A stretch of 64,000 nt of DNA, taken from assembly GCF_900093605.1 (NCBI RefSeq), contig NZ_FLYE01000023.1, positions 1-64,000 of the forward strand. Direction: 5' to 3'. The notes under the pieces are model-generated. The model had not been told where the DNA came from. It saw nothing but the letters and a program-made list of their open reading frames with translations, and searched no databases. Positions 25,721 through 33,613 of the stretch are shown here, piece after piece. Source of the stretch: Candidatus Terasakiella magnetica. GTDB lineage: Bacteria > Pseudomonadota > Alphaproteobacteria > Rhodospirillales > Terasakiellaceae. Position 1 is the first letter of the stretch. The number at the start of each line of letters is the position of its first letter. Both the position numbers and the translations under genes were made by a program.

Positions 25721-27664
25721 ATGCTGAATATCGTAGAAATTGATGATGTGAAAATTGAGAATTTGATTGAAAGTATCTCCGCGCAAGAACGTTCTGCTGT
25801 GAACTGCGTGCTAACCAATTTGGGCATAGCAAGTGGTAAAAAAGGGGATGAAAGTCACTATCATGTAACAATTCCAGATGAACTGATTGTTGCAGCAAAA
25901 TCTGAAGAAGAAGCCCGAGACCATTTCAAAAGCCTTGTGCCTTCCAAGTACCATAAGAACTATCCAACTTTACTGCTTAGGGTTCGTTTACAACTTATCG
26001 AAGCTACAGCAGGCATTTTGCATAGTGACCATGATATACAAACCTTTTGTGGAGGGCTCCATATCGCCATGGAACGTATTTTTGGCCAGAATTATGTTTC
26101 TAAAATGAGAGTGAGATATGGGCATACAGTATATAACTGGTTACGAGGCCTTCGTTCACCAAGAGGGACAGAAGTAAATAGAAACAAACTGTCCCAAATA
26201 GCTATGGATGCTGGCTTGCAGGCGGAAATCCTGACCAAGCACTTACCTGTACAACGTAAACTTCTAAAGAGAACTTCTGGTCGCGGTAATGCGAGCAACG
26301 AGGAGTATGGCATAACGAAATATGGTTATGCTCGGCCCTTCATTACTGAGAGCATGTTAAGTAAATATAATACTGAACGTGTACGAGTTAAAAAGGGTAA
26401 GGCACAATTATTGTCAACCCCATTGAATGCTGAGTTTGCGGACTACTATTTCTATAAAACTGCGAGACAGTCTGTTTTACGATTAAAGGACCTGAAAAGA
26501 AATTCCAGGCAGAGTTGGAAGGACCCTATTAATGACAGGGGCAATCTGGCCGGTCGGGCCAATGCCTGTTCCTATGCATTATCCAAGTATTATGGATTTC
26601 TTTTATCTGCTGGCATCCCTGTGGAAGAACTCAGGTTGTATATGATTGCTGACCCTGAATTGCTAAATGATTATTGGAACTTTACAACCCGTCGTAATAA
26701 CGGGAATGAAGCGAATTCAGTAATTGAAGCGATGTTTCATATTGCATCAACATTAGTTACTGTCGCAGGTCGTGAGGCAGAAGAAGGTTACTTACGTCAA
26801 AAGCCTGCACTTGTACCTGTAAATATACCAATGAAATGGATTGAAGAGGCATACGAGAACCTATGCCAGATGAAAACAGATTGGCTAGCTGCAAAAGCTA
26901 AACTCCCTAAAGATCCGAAATTAGATCCGTTGATGCGCATTGAACCAATTCTAAGGTTGGATAATCCAATGCAGTATCTATATGACATGCTCGATAATAT
27001 GATCCAACGACGTAAATCATATGCAACTGGAACAGGTCAGCGGTTGATACTTGAATATGATATCGCACTTCTTGCACTTCATATACAGAGGCCATTTCGT
27101 TGTGCCACAACAGCTCGCTTGACAGTGGATAATCTCATTCTTGATCCGGTATCAGGAAAACTACGTTTCAATACTCCTGCTAATTATTTGAAGAATGAAA
27201 GGTATTTGCCTCAAAATATTTTGTTGAGCGGTATTACGACGGAATTTTCTGAGCCTTACAATACGATTATACGCGAATGGCTAGAAGTCTGGCGACCAAA
27301 GGTACATGGAGCGCAAAAGGGGTCACACGCATTGTTTCCTATTCGTCTTGAGCACAGAGAAGGTGATGCATTAAAGCAGCCTCTTACGAACACCATACGA
27401 AATCATTTGTTTAAACTGACCCAAATATATGCACCGCAAGGAGTATTTCTTGATCAAGACGCTGCTCAGTGGCAAGGAGAATACGGTCATTGGATTAGGA
27501 AAGTACAAGCTGTTGCGATTATTAAAGCAACAGGTCGTTATGATTTAGCAGCAGCTCAGTTGTTAGATAGTGAAAAGATGGTTCGAAGGGCATATCACCG
27601 TTTCAATCCTCACGATCACGATCAGCAGATATCCAATTTAATCACTCCGTCCACACAACAGTGA
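25721..27664 (+). CDS. Large tyrosine-recombinase-like protein
   Basis: A 647-residue protein. The C-terminal 200 residues have the order expected of tyrosine recombinases: Arg in IQRPFRCATTARLTVDNL (about 455), a Lys-bearing beta region (NTPANYLKNERYLP), HWIRKVQAVAIIKATG in the place of HxxR, and a terminal Tyr in MVRRAYHRF. The N-terminal 400 residues are unlike common integrases and include a helix-turn-helix-like segment (LSQIAMDAGLQAEILTKHL). Assignment is by residue order only. A terminator follows. It may mobilise the element, or be a cargo gene of defence or transposon type. Confidence 0.5.
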   Translation: MLNIVEIDDVKIENLIESISAQERSAVNCVLTNLGIASGKKGDESHYHVTIPDELIVAAKSEEEARDHFKSLVPSKYHKNYPTLLLRVRLQLIEATAGILHSDHDIQTFCGGLHIAMERIFGQNYVSKMRVRYGHTVYNWLRGLRSPRGTEVNRNKLSQIAMDAGLQAEILTKHLPVQRKLLKRTSGRGNASNEEYGITKYGYARPFITESMLSKYNTERVRVKKGKAQLLSTPLNAEFADYYFYKTARQSVLRLKDLKRNSRQSWKDPINDRGNLAGRANACSYALSKYYGFLLSAGIPVEELRLYMIADPELLNDYWNFTTRRNNGNEANSVIEAMFHIASTLVTVAGREAEEGYLRQKPALVPVNIPMKWIEEAYENLCQMKTDWLAAKAKLPKDPKLDPLMRIEPILRLDNPMQYLYDMLDNMIQRRKSYATGTGQRLILEYDIALLALHIQRPFRCATTARLTVDNLILDPVSGKLRFNTPANYLKNERYLPQNILLSGITTEFSEPYNTIIREWLEVWRPKVHGAQKGSHALFPIRLEHREGDALKQPLTNTIRNHLFKLTQIYAPQGVFLDQDAAQWQGEYGHWIRKVQAVAIIKATGRYDLAAAQLLDSEKMVRRAYHRFNPHDHDQQISNLITPSTQQ

Positions 27665-27684
27665 TTTTTTGATTAGTGAAGATT

Positions 27685-27716
27685 AAAGGCTCGTTATCAA
27701 ACGGGCCTTTTTCTTT
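27685..27716 (+). terminator. Rho-independent terminator
   Basis: AAAGGC-T-CGTT pairs with AACG-G-GCCTTT around a short loop, followed by TTTCTTTTT, 20 bases after the recombinase-like gene. Confidence 0.75.
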
Positions 27717-27778
27717 TTACTTCCTTCCTTTCGTTGTTCACGGGGCTAGGTCGATCTCAAACAAATGAGATCAACAGA

Positions 27779-28024
27779 ATGAATAAAACGAATATCAATG
27801 TGTCAAAACTAATTAATGAACTTGATGGCCCATACAAGGCGCATTTGAAATTGAAAAAATGCGGTTATGACATCTCTGAAAGTGGGGTGCGAAAATGGGT
27901 TAAGAGGAATTCAATTCCTGCACATCGCCTGATTGAAGTTATCGATACTTTACAGCGGATAAAATATTCCCCTCCACCTATGTCAAAATTTATAGAGAGC
28001 ACAGAAGAAAGTGAAAGTTCGTAA
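27779..28024 (+). CDS. Cro/CI-like small DNA-binding protein
   Basis: About 81 residues starting at ATG 27779. VSKLINELDGPYKAHLKLKK followed by GVRKWVKRNSIPAHRLIEVI is the pattern of small phage Cro-like regulators: the GVRKW helix reads DNA and IPAHRLIEVI closes the fold. A longer form from 27734 adds 15 residues without a good ribosome site. Probably regulates the recombination module. Confidence 0.6.
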   Translation: MNKTNINVSKLINELDGPYKAHLKLKKCGYDISESGVRKWVKRNSIPAHRLIEVIDTLQRIKYSPPPMSKFIESTEESESS

Positions 28025-28131
28025 GTGTTTCTATTCGGTAAGAACACTCACGAACGGAAAAATAATAAAAGAAAAGACTACATAAAATATTGATTCCAAA
28101 AGTTTTTAACTTGCAAGCAAAGGAGTCAAAT

Positions 28132-28566
28132 ATGTTTGCTACAACTCAAAATGAAACTTCACCCATCCATACGTGTAAGAAGTTTCATCGATATGTACGC
28201 CCTGTGACGTCACTCGTTAATTTGATCACGATCATCAAGCTTTTTAAAGTTGAACAGGTTTTGATTGGAGAGATCGACAGAGATGAAACGACCTTTATCA
28301 CAGTCGATAATGAAAGGTGCAAATCAATTTTGGGTGTCATGTCTTCAATTATTCAGAATAGGGGAGATAATGTTGACCAATATAAGAGGATGGTAGCTTC
28401 ATTGAAGAAACGACACCTTTACACGACAGTTTTTATCACTGAGCAGCAAGACAATAAGGTTAACACGCTCGTTTTAGCCGTTGGGCCTGTTGAGGACAAG
28501 ATCACATATGTCAGTGTTACAGAAGACCTTCTTTTAAAGGCTTCATCTAAAGTCCAGGAGCTGTAG
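28132..28566 (+). CDS. Hypothetical protein
   Basis: About 144 residues; ATG 28132 has AAGGAG eight bases upstream. Mixed alpha/beta, no signal peptide. Segments VEQVLIGEIDRDETTFITVD and HLYTTVFITEQQDNKVNTLV are strands. Pairs with the next gene (four-base gap). No family recognised. Confidence 0.5.
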   Translation: MFATTQNETSPIHTCKKFHRYVRPVTSLVNLITIIKLFKVEQVLIGEIDRDETTFITVDNERCKSILGVMSSIIQNRGDNVDQYKRMVASLKKRHLYTTVFITEQQDNKVNTLVLAVGPVEDKITYVSVTEDLLLKASSKVQEL

Positions 28567-28570
28567 AGAG

Positions 28571-28996
28571 ATGGAGTTACAAATCCCAAAGACTTTGTCT
28601 GACGTAATTACTCAGCACAAAGATGAACTTACACTTAGTATTACGGATATCGGAAAATTAAAAGCAATGGTTGACCGTCGATTGGATGGTCAACTACGCG
28701 GAGAGATCAGACCATCTTATTTAATTGAGCTCATTTGGTATCCTGACTCTGAGAAAGAGAAGAAAGATATTCATGTGCTCGGAGAACACGTATCACTGAA
28801 AAGTGCTTATGCAACTTCCAGAATAGTTTCTGCTTCACTAGACTTGTCTAAAGTCCGAACTCTATCAGGTAGCATTTACAACATTTCAAACATCACGACA
28901 TCTGAACCTCCCCAGAATTTACTTCTACATATGTGTGCAACACTCAATTGTTGGCGATTAGGAAGATATTTCGGTGTGCTGGATGTCTTTTACTGA
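28571..28996 (+). CDS. Hypothetical protein
   Basis: A 141-residue soluble protein beginning nine bases after GAGAG. It contains an acidic helix-rich N-terminus and a region SLDLSKVRTLSGSIYNISNI. Co-transcribed with the preceding gene; hairpin downstream. Not recognised. Confidence 0.48.
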   Translation: MELQIPKTLSDVITQHKDELTLSITDIGKLKAMVDRRLDGQLRGEIRPSYLIELIWYPDSEKEKKDIHVLGEHVSLKSAYATSRIVSASLDLSKVRTLSGSIYNISNITTSEPPQNLLLHMCATLNCWRLGRYFGVLDVFY

Positions 28997-29005
28997 ATTC
29001 CCTTT

Positions 29006-29042
29006 AATGGCGCGCATGCATACAAAAGTATGCGTGCCATTT
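29006..29042 (+). terminator. Hairpin terminator-like structure
   Basis: AATGGC-G-CGCATGCATAC pairs with GTATGCG-T-GCCATT around AAAA. Very stable, but the T run after it is weak. Confidence 0.5.
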
Positions 29043-29170
29043 GTGATGGTAACAGCAGTCAAATATTATGAAGAAAAAAACAAAAAAATGTTTTCTTTGT
29101 TTTCAATGAGTTAGTTGGTTTGTGCAAAAAAAGTGGCGTGTGCGATTCCAAAAAATGGAATTACGAGCCT

Positions 29171-29196
29171 TTTCCTTAGAACCACACATAAGGAAA
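29171..29196 (+). promoter_or_regulatory. Hairpin covering the ribosome binding site of the coiled-coil gene
   Basis: TTTCCTTA (29171-29178) and TAAGGAAA (29189-29196) pair exactly; the right arm is the AAGGA stretch in front of ATG 29210. If folded in the mRNA it could limit translation. Confidence 0.35.
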
Positions 29197-29209
29197 GGAA
29201 ACTCCCACT

Positions 29210-29929
29210 ATGCCCCATTCAACAAAAACGATAATTGATATGTTGAACAAAGAAAATCATGAGAAGTGTTTAGCACTTCCGCATGAACAAATCAAGCATA
29301 TCGTTTACGGCGCTGAGAAACTTAGCTTCGATGAAAACCTAATTTCGGTTCGTTCTATTCGATCAGTACTGAAAGATGAAGGAATTTCAGCTGGTGAAAA
29401 TAAGCAACTAGGCGTTGCGGTTAAATCACTTGTTCAGATTATTCAGAAGCTAAATGCTCAGAAGAAAATTGATGAAGAAAATCTTCTAGAAGCGGTGCTC
29501 CCTCTTCAGGTTACTGAAAAGTTTGAGCAACTCGCTGAAACATACGCTGCGTCATTGAAAGAAGTTCGGTTTGCTGCAGCTGAGGCTATTAAAGAGCAAA
29601 ATACTAAAGCATTTGCTCAGATGAATCAGAGTGTTGGACTTGCAGCTGCTGAATATGAAGAACGCATCAAGCGCCTTCATATCGAAAATGACGACCTTCG
29701 CAAACAAGTTGAAGAACAATCTGAAGCGATCTCGTCAGGAAATGAAGAAAGACAGCAGCTAACAGTCACAGTTCAGAGTTTGGAAAGTGAAGTTGATATC
29801 TTGAAGGAACAAGTTTCAGGAAAAGACAAAGCAGAGAAGGAAGTTGAACGCCTTCTAGGACGTCTTGATGTCTACGAGAGCTTCCCCAAACCAACAGCAC
29901 CACGACGCTCTTCATCAACAAAGAAATAA
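29210..29929 (+). CDS. KfrA-like coiled-coil protein
   Basis: A 239-residue protein. Residues 1-85 are a small helical domain with a winged-helix-like segment (VRSIRSVLKDEGISAGENKQ); residues 95-220 form a long coiled coil (KRLHIENDDLRKQVEEQSEA), and the tail is basic with Ser/Pro. This layout resembles plasmid KfrA-type DNA-binding proteins that aid segregation and regulate their own promoters. Assignment rests on shape, not on a strong motif. Preceded by a strong AAGGAAAGG ribosome site. Confidence 0.5.
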   Translation: MPHSTKTIIDMLNKENHEKCLALPHEQIKHIVYGAEKLSFDENLISVRSIRSVLKDEGISAGENKQLGVAVKSLVQIIQKLNAQKKIDEENLLEAVLPLQVTEKFEQLAETYAASLKEVRFAAAEAIKEQNTKAFAQMNQSVGLAAAEYEERIKRLHIENDDLRKQVEEQSEAISSGNEERQQLTVTVQSLESEVDILKEQVSGKDKAEKEVERLLGRLDVYESFPKPTAPRRSSSTKK

Positions 29930-29931
29930 CG

Positions 29932-29974
29932 CCGTAACAGCGTAACGGATTGTTATCGCGTTACGCAGTTACGC
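29932..29974. promoter_or_regulatory. Palindromic array of four GTAAC half-sites
   Basis: GTAAC-N3-GTAAC (29934-29946) faces GTTAC-N3-GTTAC (29960-29972). The two arms are inverted copies at 14 of 16 positions. It lies between the coiled-coil gene and the excisionase, a good place for an operator controlling excision. Confidence 0.45.
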
Positions 29975-30014
29975 ACAGATTTTTATTACGAATTTATTTT
30001 TAAGGAATTTTATT

Positions 30015-30260
30015 ATGGCTCAAAAATTAGCACTAGACGAACTGCCAGATTGGCCCTTGCTTTTAAATATAGAGGAAGCGTCACGATACATTGGAATATC
30101 GTCAAATATGTTTCGTGACCTTGACCCTGTTGAAAAAATATATCTTAGCGAGAAAACGGTTCGTTATCATCGTGACGACCTAAAAGCATGGGTTGAGTTT
30201 TTAAAACAAGGTACTTCCAAAAATACGAATAGCTCGCTGATTGAAGGGATGCTTAACTAA
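30015..30260 (+). CDS. AlpA/MerR-like excisionase or DNA-binding protein
   Basis: 81 residues with a winged-helix motif LLNIEEASRYIGISSNMFRD, as in AlpA-type recombination directionality factors. Its stop overlaps the integrase start by one base, the usual arrangement of xis and int. It should bind near the attachment sites and favour excision or activate int. Confidence 0.65.
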   Translation: MAQKLALDELPDWPLLLNIEEASRYIGISSNMFRDLDPVEKIYLSEKTVRYHRDDLKAWVEFLKQGTSKNTNSSLIEGMLN

Positions 30261-31339
30261 TGGTCAAATTTCACATCAAAGGCATCAAGACCTTCGTAAG
30301 TAAAGGTAAGCGTTATTATTATGACCGTAAAACCAATACGCGAATTTATGCCCCCTATGGAACTCCTGAATTTGCGATAGAAGTTCAAGATATTCGTAAA
30401 GCTGCGGGTGAGAAAGGGCCTATAATTAAAAAAGGGACGCTTGGTGCCCTGTTACAAGAATATCAAATGTCTTTGGAGTTTGGGGCATTAGCACCACGTA
30501 CTCAGAAAGATTATCGCAGTTATTCAAAAGATTTGGATAAAGTCAAAGGCCTTGTCTTAGCCGAATTAACGGCGCCGCACATAACCGCAATCCGTGATCA
30601 TATTGCCAAGAAACGCACAAAGGATCGTGCAAACCGCGTGAAGACTTACCTGACAACATTATTCAATTGGGGAATTCCGCACGGCCATATCACGGATAAT
30701 CCAGCGATAGCTGTTCCAAAATTGAAGAAATCACGTGAAGAAAAGAAAAAGAAAGCGAACAGGCCTTGGAAGGCTGAAGAGGTACAAGCATTTCTGGATA
30801 ACACTTATCCTGAAATGGGTACAGCGATAGCATTGGCAGTAGGAACATCTCTACGCGAACAAGACGTTATAAGGCTTCCTTGGACAGCAATAGAAGATGA
30901 ACGCATCGTTTGGACGCACACAAAGACGGGAGTTGAGATTGATATTCCACTCTCTGAATCTTTGAAAAAGGTTTTGGAAACATGCAGAAAATCAGCTGAT
31001 ACGATTGTGGTTGGTCGCCGTGGCAAATCATACGCAGGTGAGGATGGTTTTCGTGCAAACTTTACAAAAGAGCGAAACAGGTTAGCTGAATTAAAATTGA
31101 TCGGGAAAGACTGCACTTTCCACGGCTTACGCCACACGATCTTAACCATGATCGTGGAAGCAGGTGGTACAGCAACAGATGTGATGTCTGTGTCTGGGCA
31201 TCAAACGGAAAGCCAGGTTGTACGATACACGGAAACGGCCAATCGCTCTAAAGGGGCTAACAATGCTGTTTCTCTGATGAATCAACATGAAAAAGAACAA
31301 AGAAAAAAAGCCAAAAACAATGAAAGGAATAAAAAATGA
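30260..31339 (+). CDS. int: Tyrosine-type site-specific integrase
   Basis: A 359-residue integrase. N-terminal arm-binding region (FHIKGIKTFVSKGKRYYY), core-binding domain (about 60-165), and catalytic domain with Arg in VGTSLREQDVIRL, Lys in WTHTKTGVEI, HGLRHT (HxxR), the SGHQTES box and Tyr in QVVRYTETA. All pentad positions are present, so the enzyme is likely active. It is 2.1 kb from the right 53-bp repeat and probably integrates this element in the tRNA-Phe site. Confidence 0.85.
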   Translation: MVKFHIKGIKTFVSKGKRYYYDRKTNTRIYAPYGTPEFAIEVQDIRKAAGEKGPIIKKGTLGALLQEYQMSLEFGALAPRTQKDYRSYSKDLDKVKGLVLAELTAPHITAIRDHIAKKRTKDRANRVKTYLTTLFNWGIPHGHITDNPAIAVPKLKKSREEKKKKANRPWKAEEVQAFLDNTYPEMGTAIALAVGTSLREQDVIRLPWTAIEDERIVWTHTKTGVEIDIPLSESLKKVLETCRKSADTIVVGRRGKSYAGEDGFRANFTKERNRLAELKLIGKDCTFHGLRHTILTMIVEAGGTATDVMSVSGHQTESQVVRYTETANRSKGANNAVSLMNQHEKEQRKKAKNNERNKK

Positions 31340-31683
31340 CAAATGTTATGGCTACGCAGAATGTGAGAACATTCGATTTTGATTATTATGTAGCGCCTAC
31401 AGGAAAGGATTCAGGATATTATCTGCAGAGATTAACTGATGATACATTCTTGACTCTAGAAGCTACGAACGATGATTGGGGTTGGGGGCAGGTTAACAAT
31501 TCTAATGGTATATTCGTTATAGGTCCGAAGTTGGGCAGCGAACGAAGTGTATCGACTTTCTCTGACCAGCAACTAGCTGATAATACGAAGATGATTTCCA
31601 AAGCTGATATTATAGCAAATATGGAAAGACATGTCCGAGAGACAACAGGATTAATGCCAGAGTTTGATGGGTTTGTTGTTTAA
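31336..31683 (+). CDS. Hypothetical protein behind integrase
   Basis: 115 residues, ATGA overlap with the integrase stop. Contains aromatic-rich segments (FDFDYYVAPTGKDSGYYLQR and DDWGWGQVNNSNGIFVIGP). Ends before a strong terminator, so it shares the xis-int transcript. Function unknown. Confidence 0.5.
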   Translation: MTNVMATQNVRTFDFDYYVAPTGKDSGYYLQRLTDDTFLTLEATNDDWGWGQVNNSNGIFVIGPKLGSERSVSTFSDQQLADNTKMISKADIIANMERHVRETTGLMPEFDGFVV

Positions 31684-31706
31684 TTATCAAATAATAGATA
31701 TCTGAG

Positions 31707-31744
31707 AAAAAAGCGTTAGCCCTAAGTATGGGCTTACGCTTTTT
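31707..31744 (+). terminator. Rho-independent terminator
   Basis: AAAAAGCGTTAGCCC and GGGCTTACGCTTTTT form a 15-bp stem with one mismatch, usable in both directions; it ends the xis-int operon. Confidence 0.8.
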
Positions 31745-31977
31745 CATTATGTGGGTTTTCTGCTGACCTGAAAAATACTTACTTATGACGTTATTACCCC
31801 AATATCAGTCATTCTTTGTATTGCTAAAATGTCGACTTCTACCCCTTCGTGATGGATGCTACTCATTGCATGAGTGGCTATGATCTGAGAGAATTGTTTG
31901 TTGGTTGTATTAGAAGACAGCTCTCACCATTCAAATCATGGATGAAATTGGAAAATTATTCACATTAAGGTTGCACG

Positions 31978-33111
31978 ATGAAGGGTAGAAACCGAAATGC
32001 ACCTTGCTGGTGCGGCTCTGGTAAAAAGTTTAAAAAATGTCACCTTGACCGAGATGAGCAGTCGAAGGAAAATCCATGGACTGCTGTAGACAAAAATCGA
32101 CAGGCATTTTCAAAGAAGAAGTGCTTCGCATTCGACATCGGTCTGGGAAGTTGCGATGGTAGCGTGATCAAAGCTCACACCGTCTCACGTGGCACTAACC
32201 TTGCCAAAATTGCCAAAGATGGTCATGTCTTGAAATACGTTACCAGCATTCAGGAAATGAAAAAGAACGGTGGCAAGTTATCCGTGAAGAAGATCGGTAT
32301 TAGAGATGGGTCGGTTTTCCATGGTTTTTGCAGCAAGCATGATCGAGAACTTTTCTCATGTATCGAGAATGAAGCATTTATCGGGCGACCCGACCAATGC
32401 CTTGCTGTGGCCTATCGCACGATGAGCAGAGAACTCTATGGAAAAGATGCTTCAGCTCACTTGCGCGAGACGTTGCGAGGAGCCGACAAAGGCTTAAAAC
32501 CATTCGATCAATTAATGCTTCAGAAGATGTTAAATGAAATAGACATGGGCAATGAAGCTGCGCGACGTGAACAAAAGGTTACGCATGATGTGTTGACAAC
32601 AGCATTGGCGAATGCTCGTCTCGATACACTAAGGTCGGTCATATTTGAGTTTGCGGGTCCTTTACCATTCATGTTTGCAGGCGCTTGGTCACCCTTTACT
32701 GACTTTCATGGCAGAGAGCTTCAAAAAGGGTATGCAGACGAACTTCTTGAGCAGTTTTTTGTGTCTTCATTCGCTGGTGAATCCGGAGCGAAAATATGTG
32801 TTTCGTGGCTGAATACTGATGACGCGCCGGGGTTTGTCATCGCAGAGCAGCTGATGGCGCTGCCGGGTGATCAACAAGCTTCAGCATTTCTTCAATTTGT
32901 GATGAAGCATGTTGAGAACATCTTTTTCAATCCCGACTGGTTCCAAGCCCTGAATAACAAACAGAGAGAACGGCTCGACCAGCTTGCAGCCGACGGCATC
33001 GATCCGATGGGCAGTGTTCCATCAATAGCTGTTAATTTAGATGTAGACTTCCTACTGCCTACATCATCGAAATTGTTTCACGTTCAACCACGAAGCCGCA
33101 TTTCGTCCTAG
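31978..33111 (+). CDS. SEC-C motif protein, possible defence gene
   Basis: A 377-residue cytoplasmic protein. Residues 9-22 (APCWCGSGKKFKKCH) are a SEC-C zinc motif. The following domain has CFAFDIGLGSCDGSVIKAHT, then SRGTNLAKIAKDGHVLKY and FHGFCSKHDRELFSCIE, an arrangement of Cys and His that looks like a degenerate zinc-bound nuclease-type finger. The rest is helical. Proteins of this architecture are found as single cargo genes next to integrases, a usual place for antiphage genes. Function is inferred from location and layout only. The gene has its own promoter region (31745-31977). Confidence 0.6.
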   Translation: MKGRNRNAPCWCGSGKKFKKCHLDRDEQSKENPWTAVDKNRQAFSKKKCFAFDIGLGSCDGSVIKAHTVSRGTNLAKIAKDGHVLKYVTSIQEMKKNGGKLSVKKIGIRDGSVFHGFCSKHDRELFSCIENEAFIGRPDQCLAVAYRTMSRELYGKDASAHLRETLRGADKGLKPFDQLMLQKMLNEIDMGNEAARREQKVTHDVLTTALANARLDTLRSVIFEFAGPLPFMFAGAWSPFTDFHGRELQKGYADELLEQFFVSSFAGESGAKICVSWLNTDDAPGFVIAEQLMALPGDQQASAFLQFVMKHVENIFFNPDWFQALNNKQRERLDQLAADGIDPMGSVPSIAVNLDVDFLLPTSSKLFHVQPRSRISS

Positions 33112-33292
33112 CAAAACGCAGTTCGTCATAATTGCAGACGTTGCTACGGACGAGGTGAATTTCCAAATTGGCTCAAAAGCAGATATTTATTCCCATTAGG
33201 TAGGACGCTGGCTAAGAGCATTTCAACAGACAAGTGAGAGAAAATATAATACATGGAAGTATTTATAGATCGATTGGAAATCTAAAAAGAAT

Positions 33293-33340
33293 AGGTTCTC
33301 AAGAAGCATTCAGAAAAAGTGTCTAACTCGATTGTCTAAC
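33293..33340. promoter_or_regulatory. Pair of TGTCTAAC sites inside the right end
   Basis: GGTTCTCAA (33293-33301) and TGTCTAAC at 33320-33327 and 33333-33340 mirror the set found inside the left end. Candidate arm-type integrase sites. Confidence 0.45.
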
Positions 33341-33398
33341 TTAGGAAAAAGCACCTATGTGCTTAGGCACACATTCCAAAAAGTCTTTTATTTTCAAG

Positions 33399-33451
33399 GA
33401 GGAAAATGGTGCCCGATCCCGGACTTGAACCAGGGACACGCGGATTTTCAA
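33399..33451 (-). repeat. Right attachment site: 53-bp direct repeat with tRNA-Phe 3' half
   Basis: Exact copy of 3939-3991, again containing only the tRNA-Phe sequence from anticodon GAA to CCA on the minus strand. Identity stops at the anticodon loop. Distance between copies is 29,460 bp. The DNA to its right does not restore the 5' half of the tRNA, so the intact tRNA is outside the window. Confidence 0.8.
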
Positions 33452-33613
33452 TATCATTTTTTATCTGCTCATAGCGGAACATAAGTGAACATAGGGTATG
33501 GCTAAGTATTTGATATAAAATAACTAATTGAAGTTTTGTTTAAATTTGCATAACATAGGTGAATACGGTGAAAACACCCAAATGTGTTACCTAAGCGTTA
33601 CCTATGGAGCGAC

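Larger units (their letters stand above)
33112..33613. other. Element boundary region without a gene
   Basis: Holds the right TGTCTAAC pair (33320-33340), the right 53-bp repeat (33399-33451) and the leader of the next integrase. A short frame at 33528 lies in another register of the same DNA and is not convincing. Confidence 0.55.
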
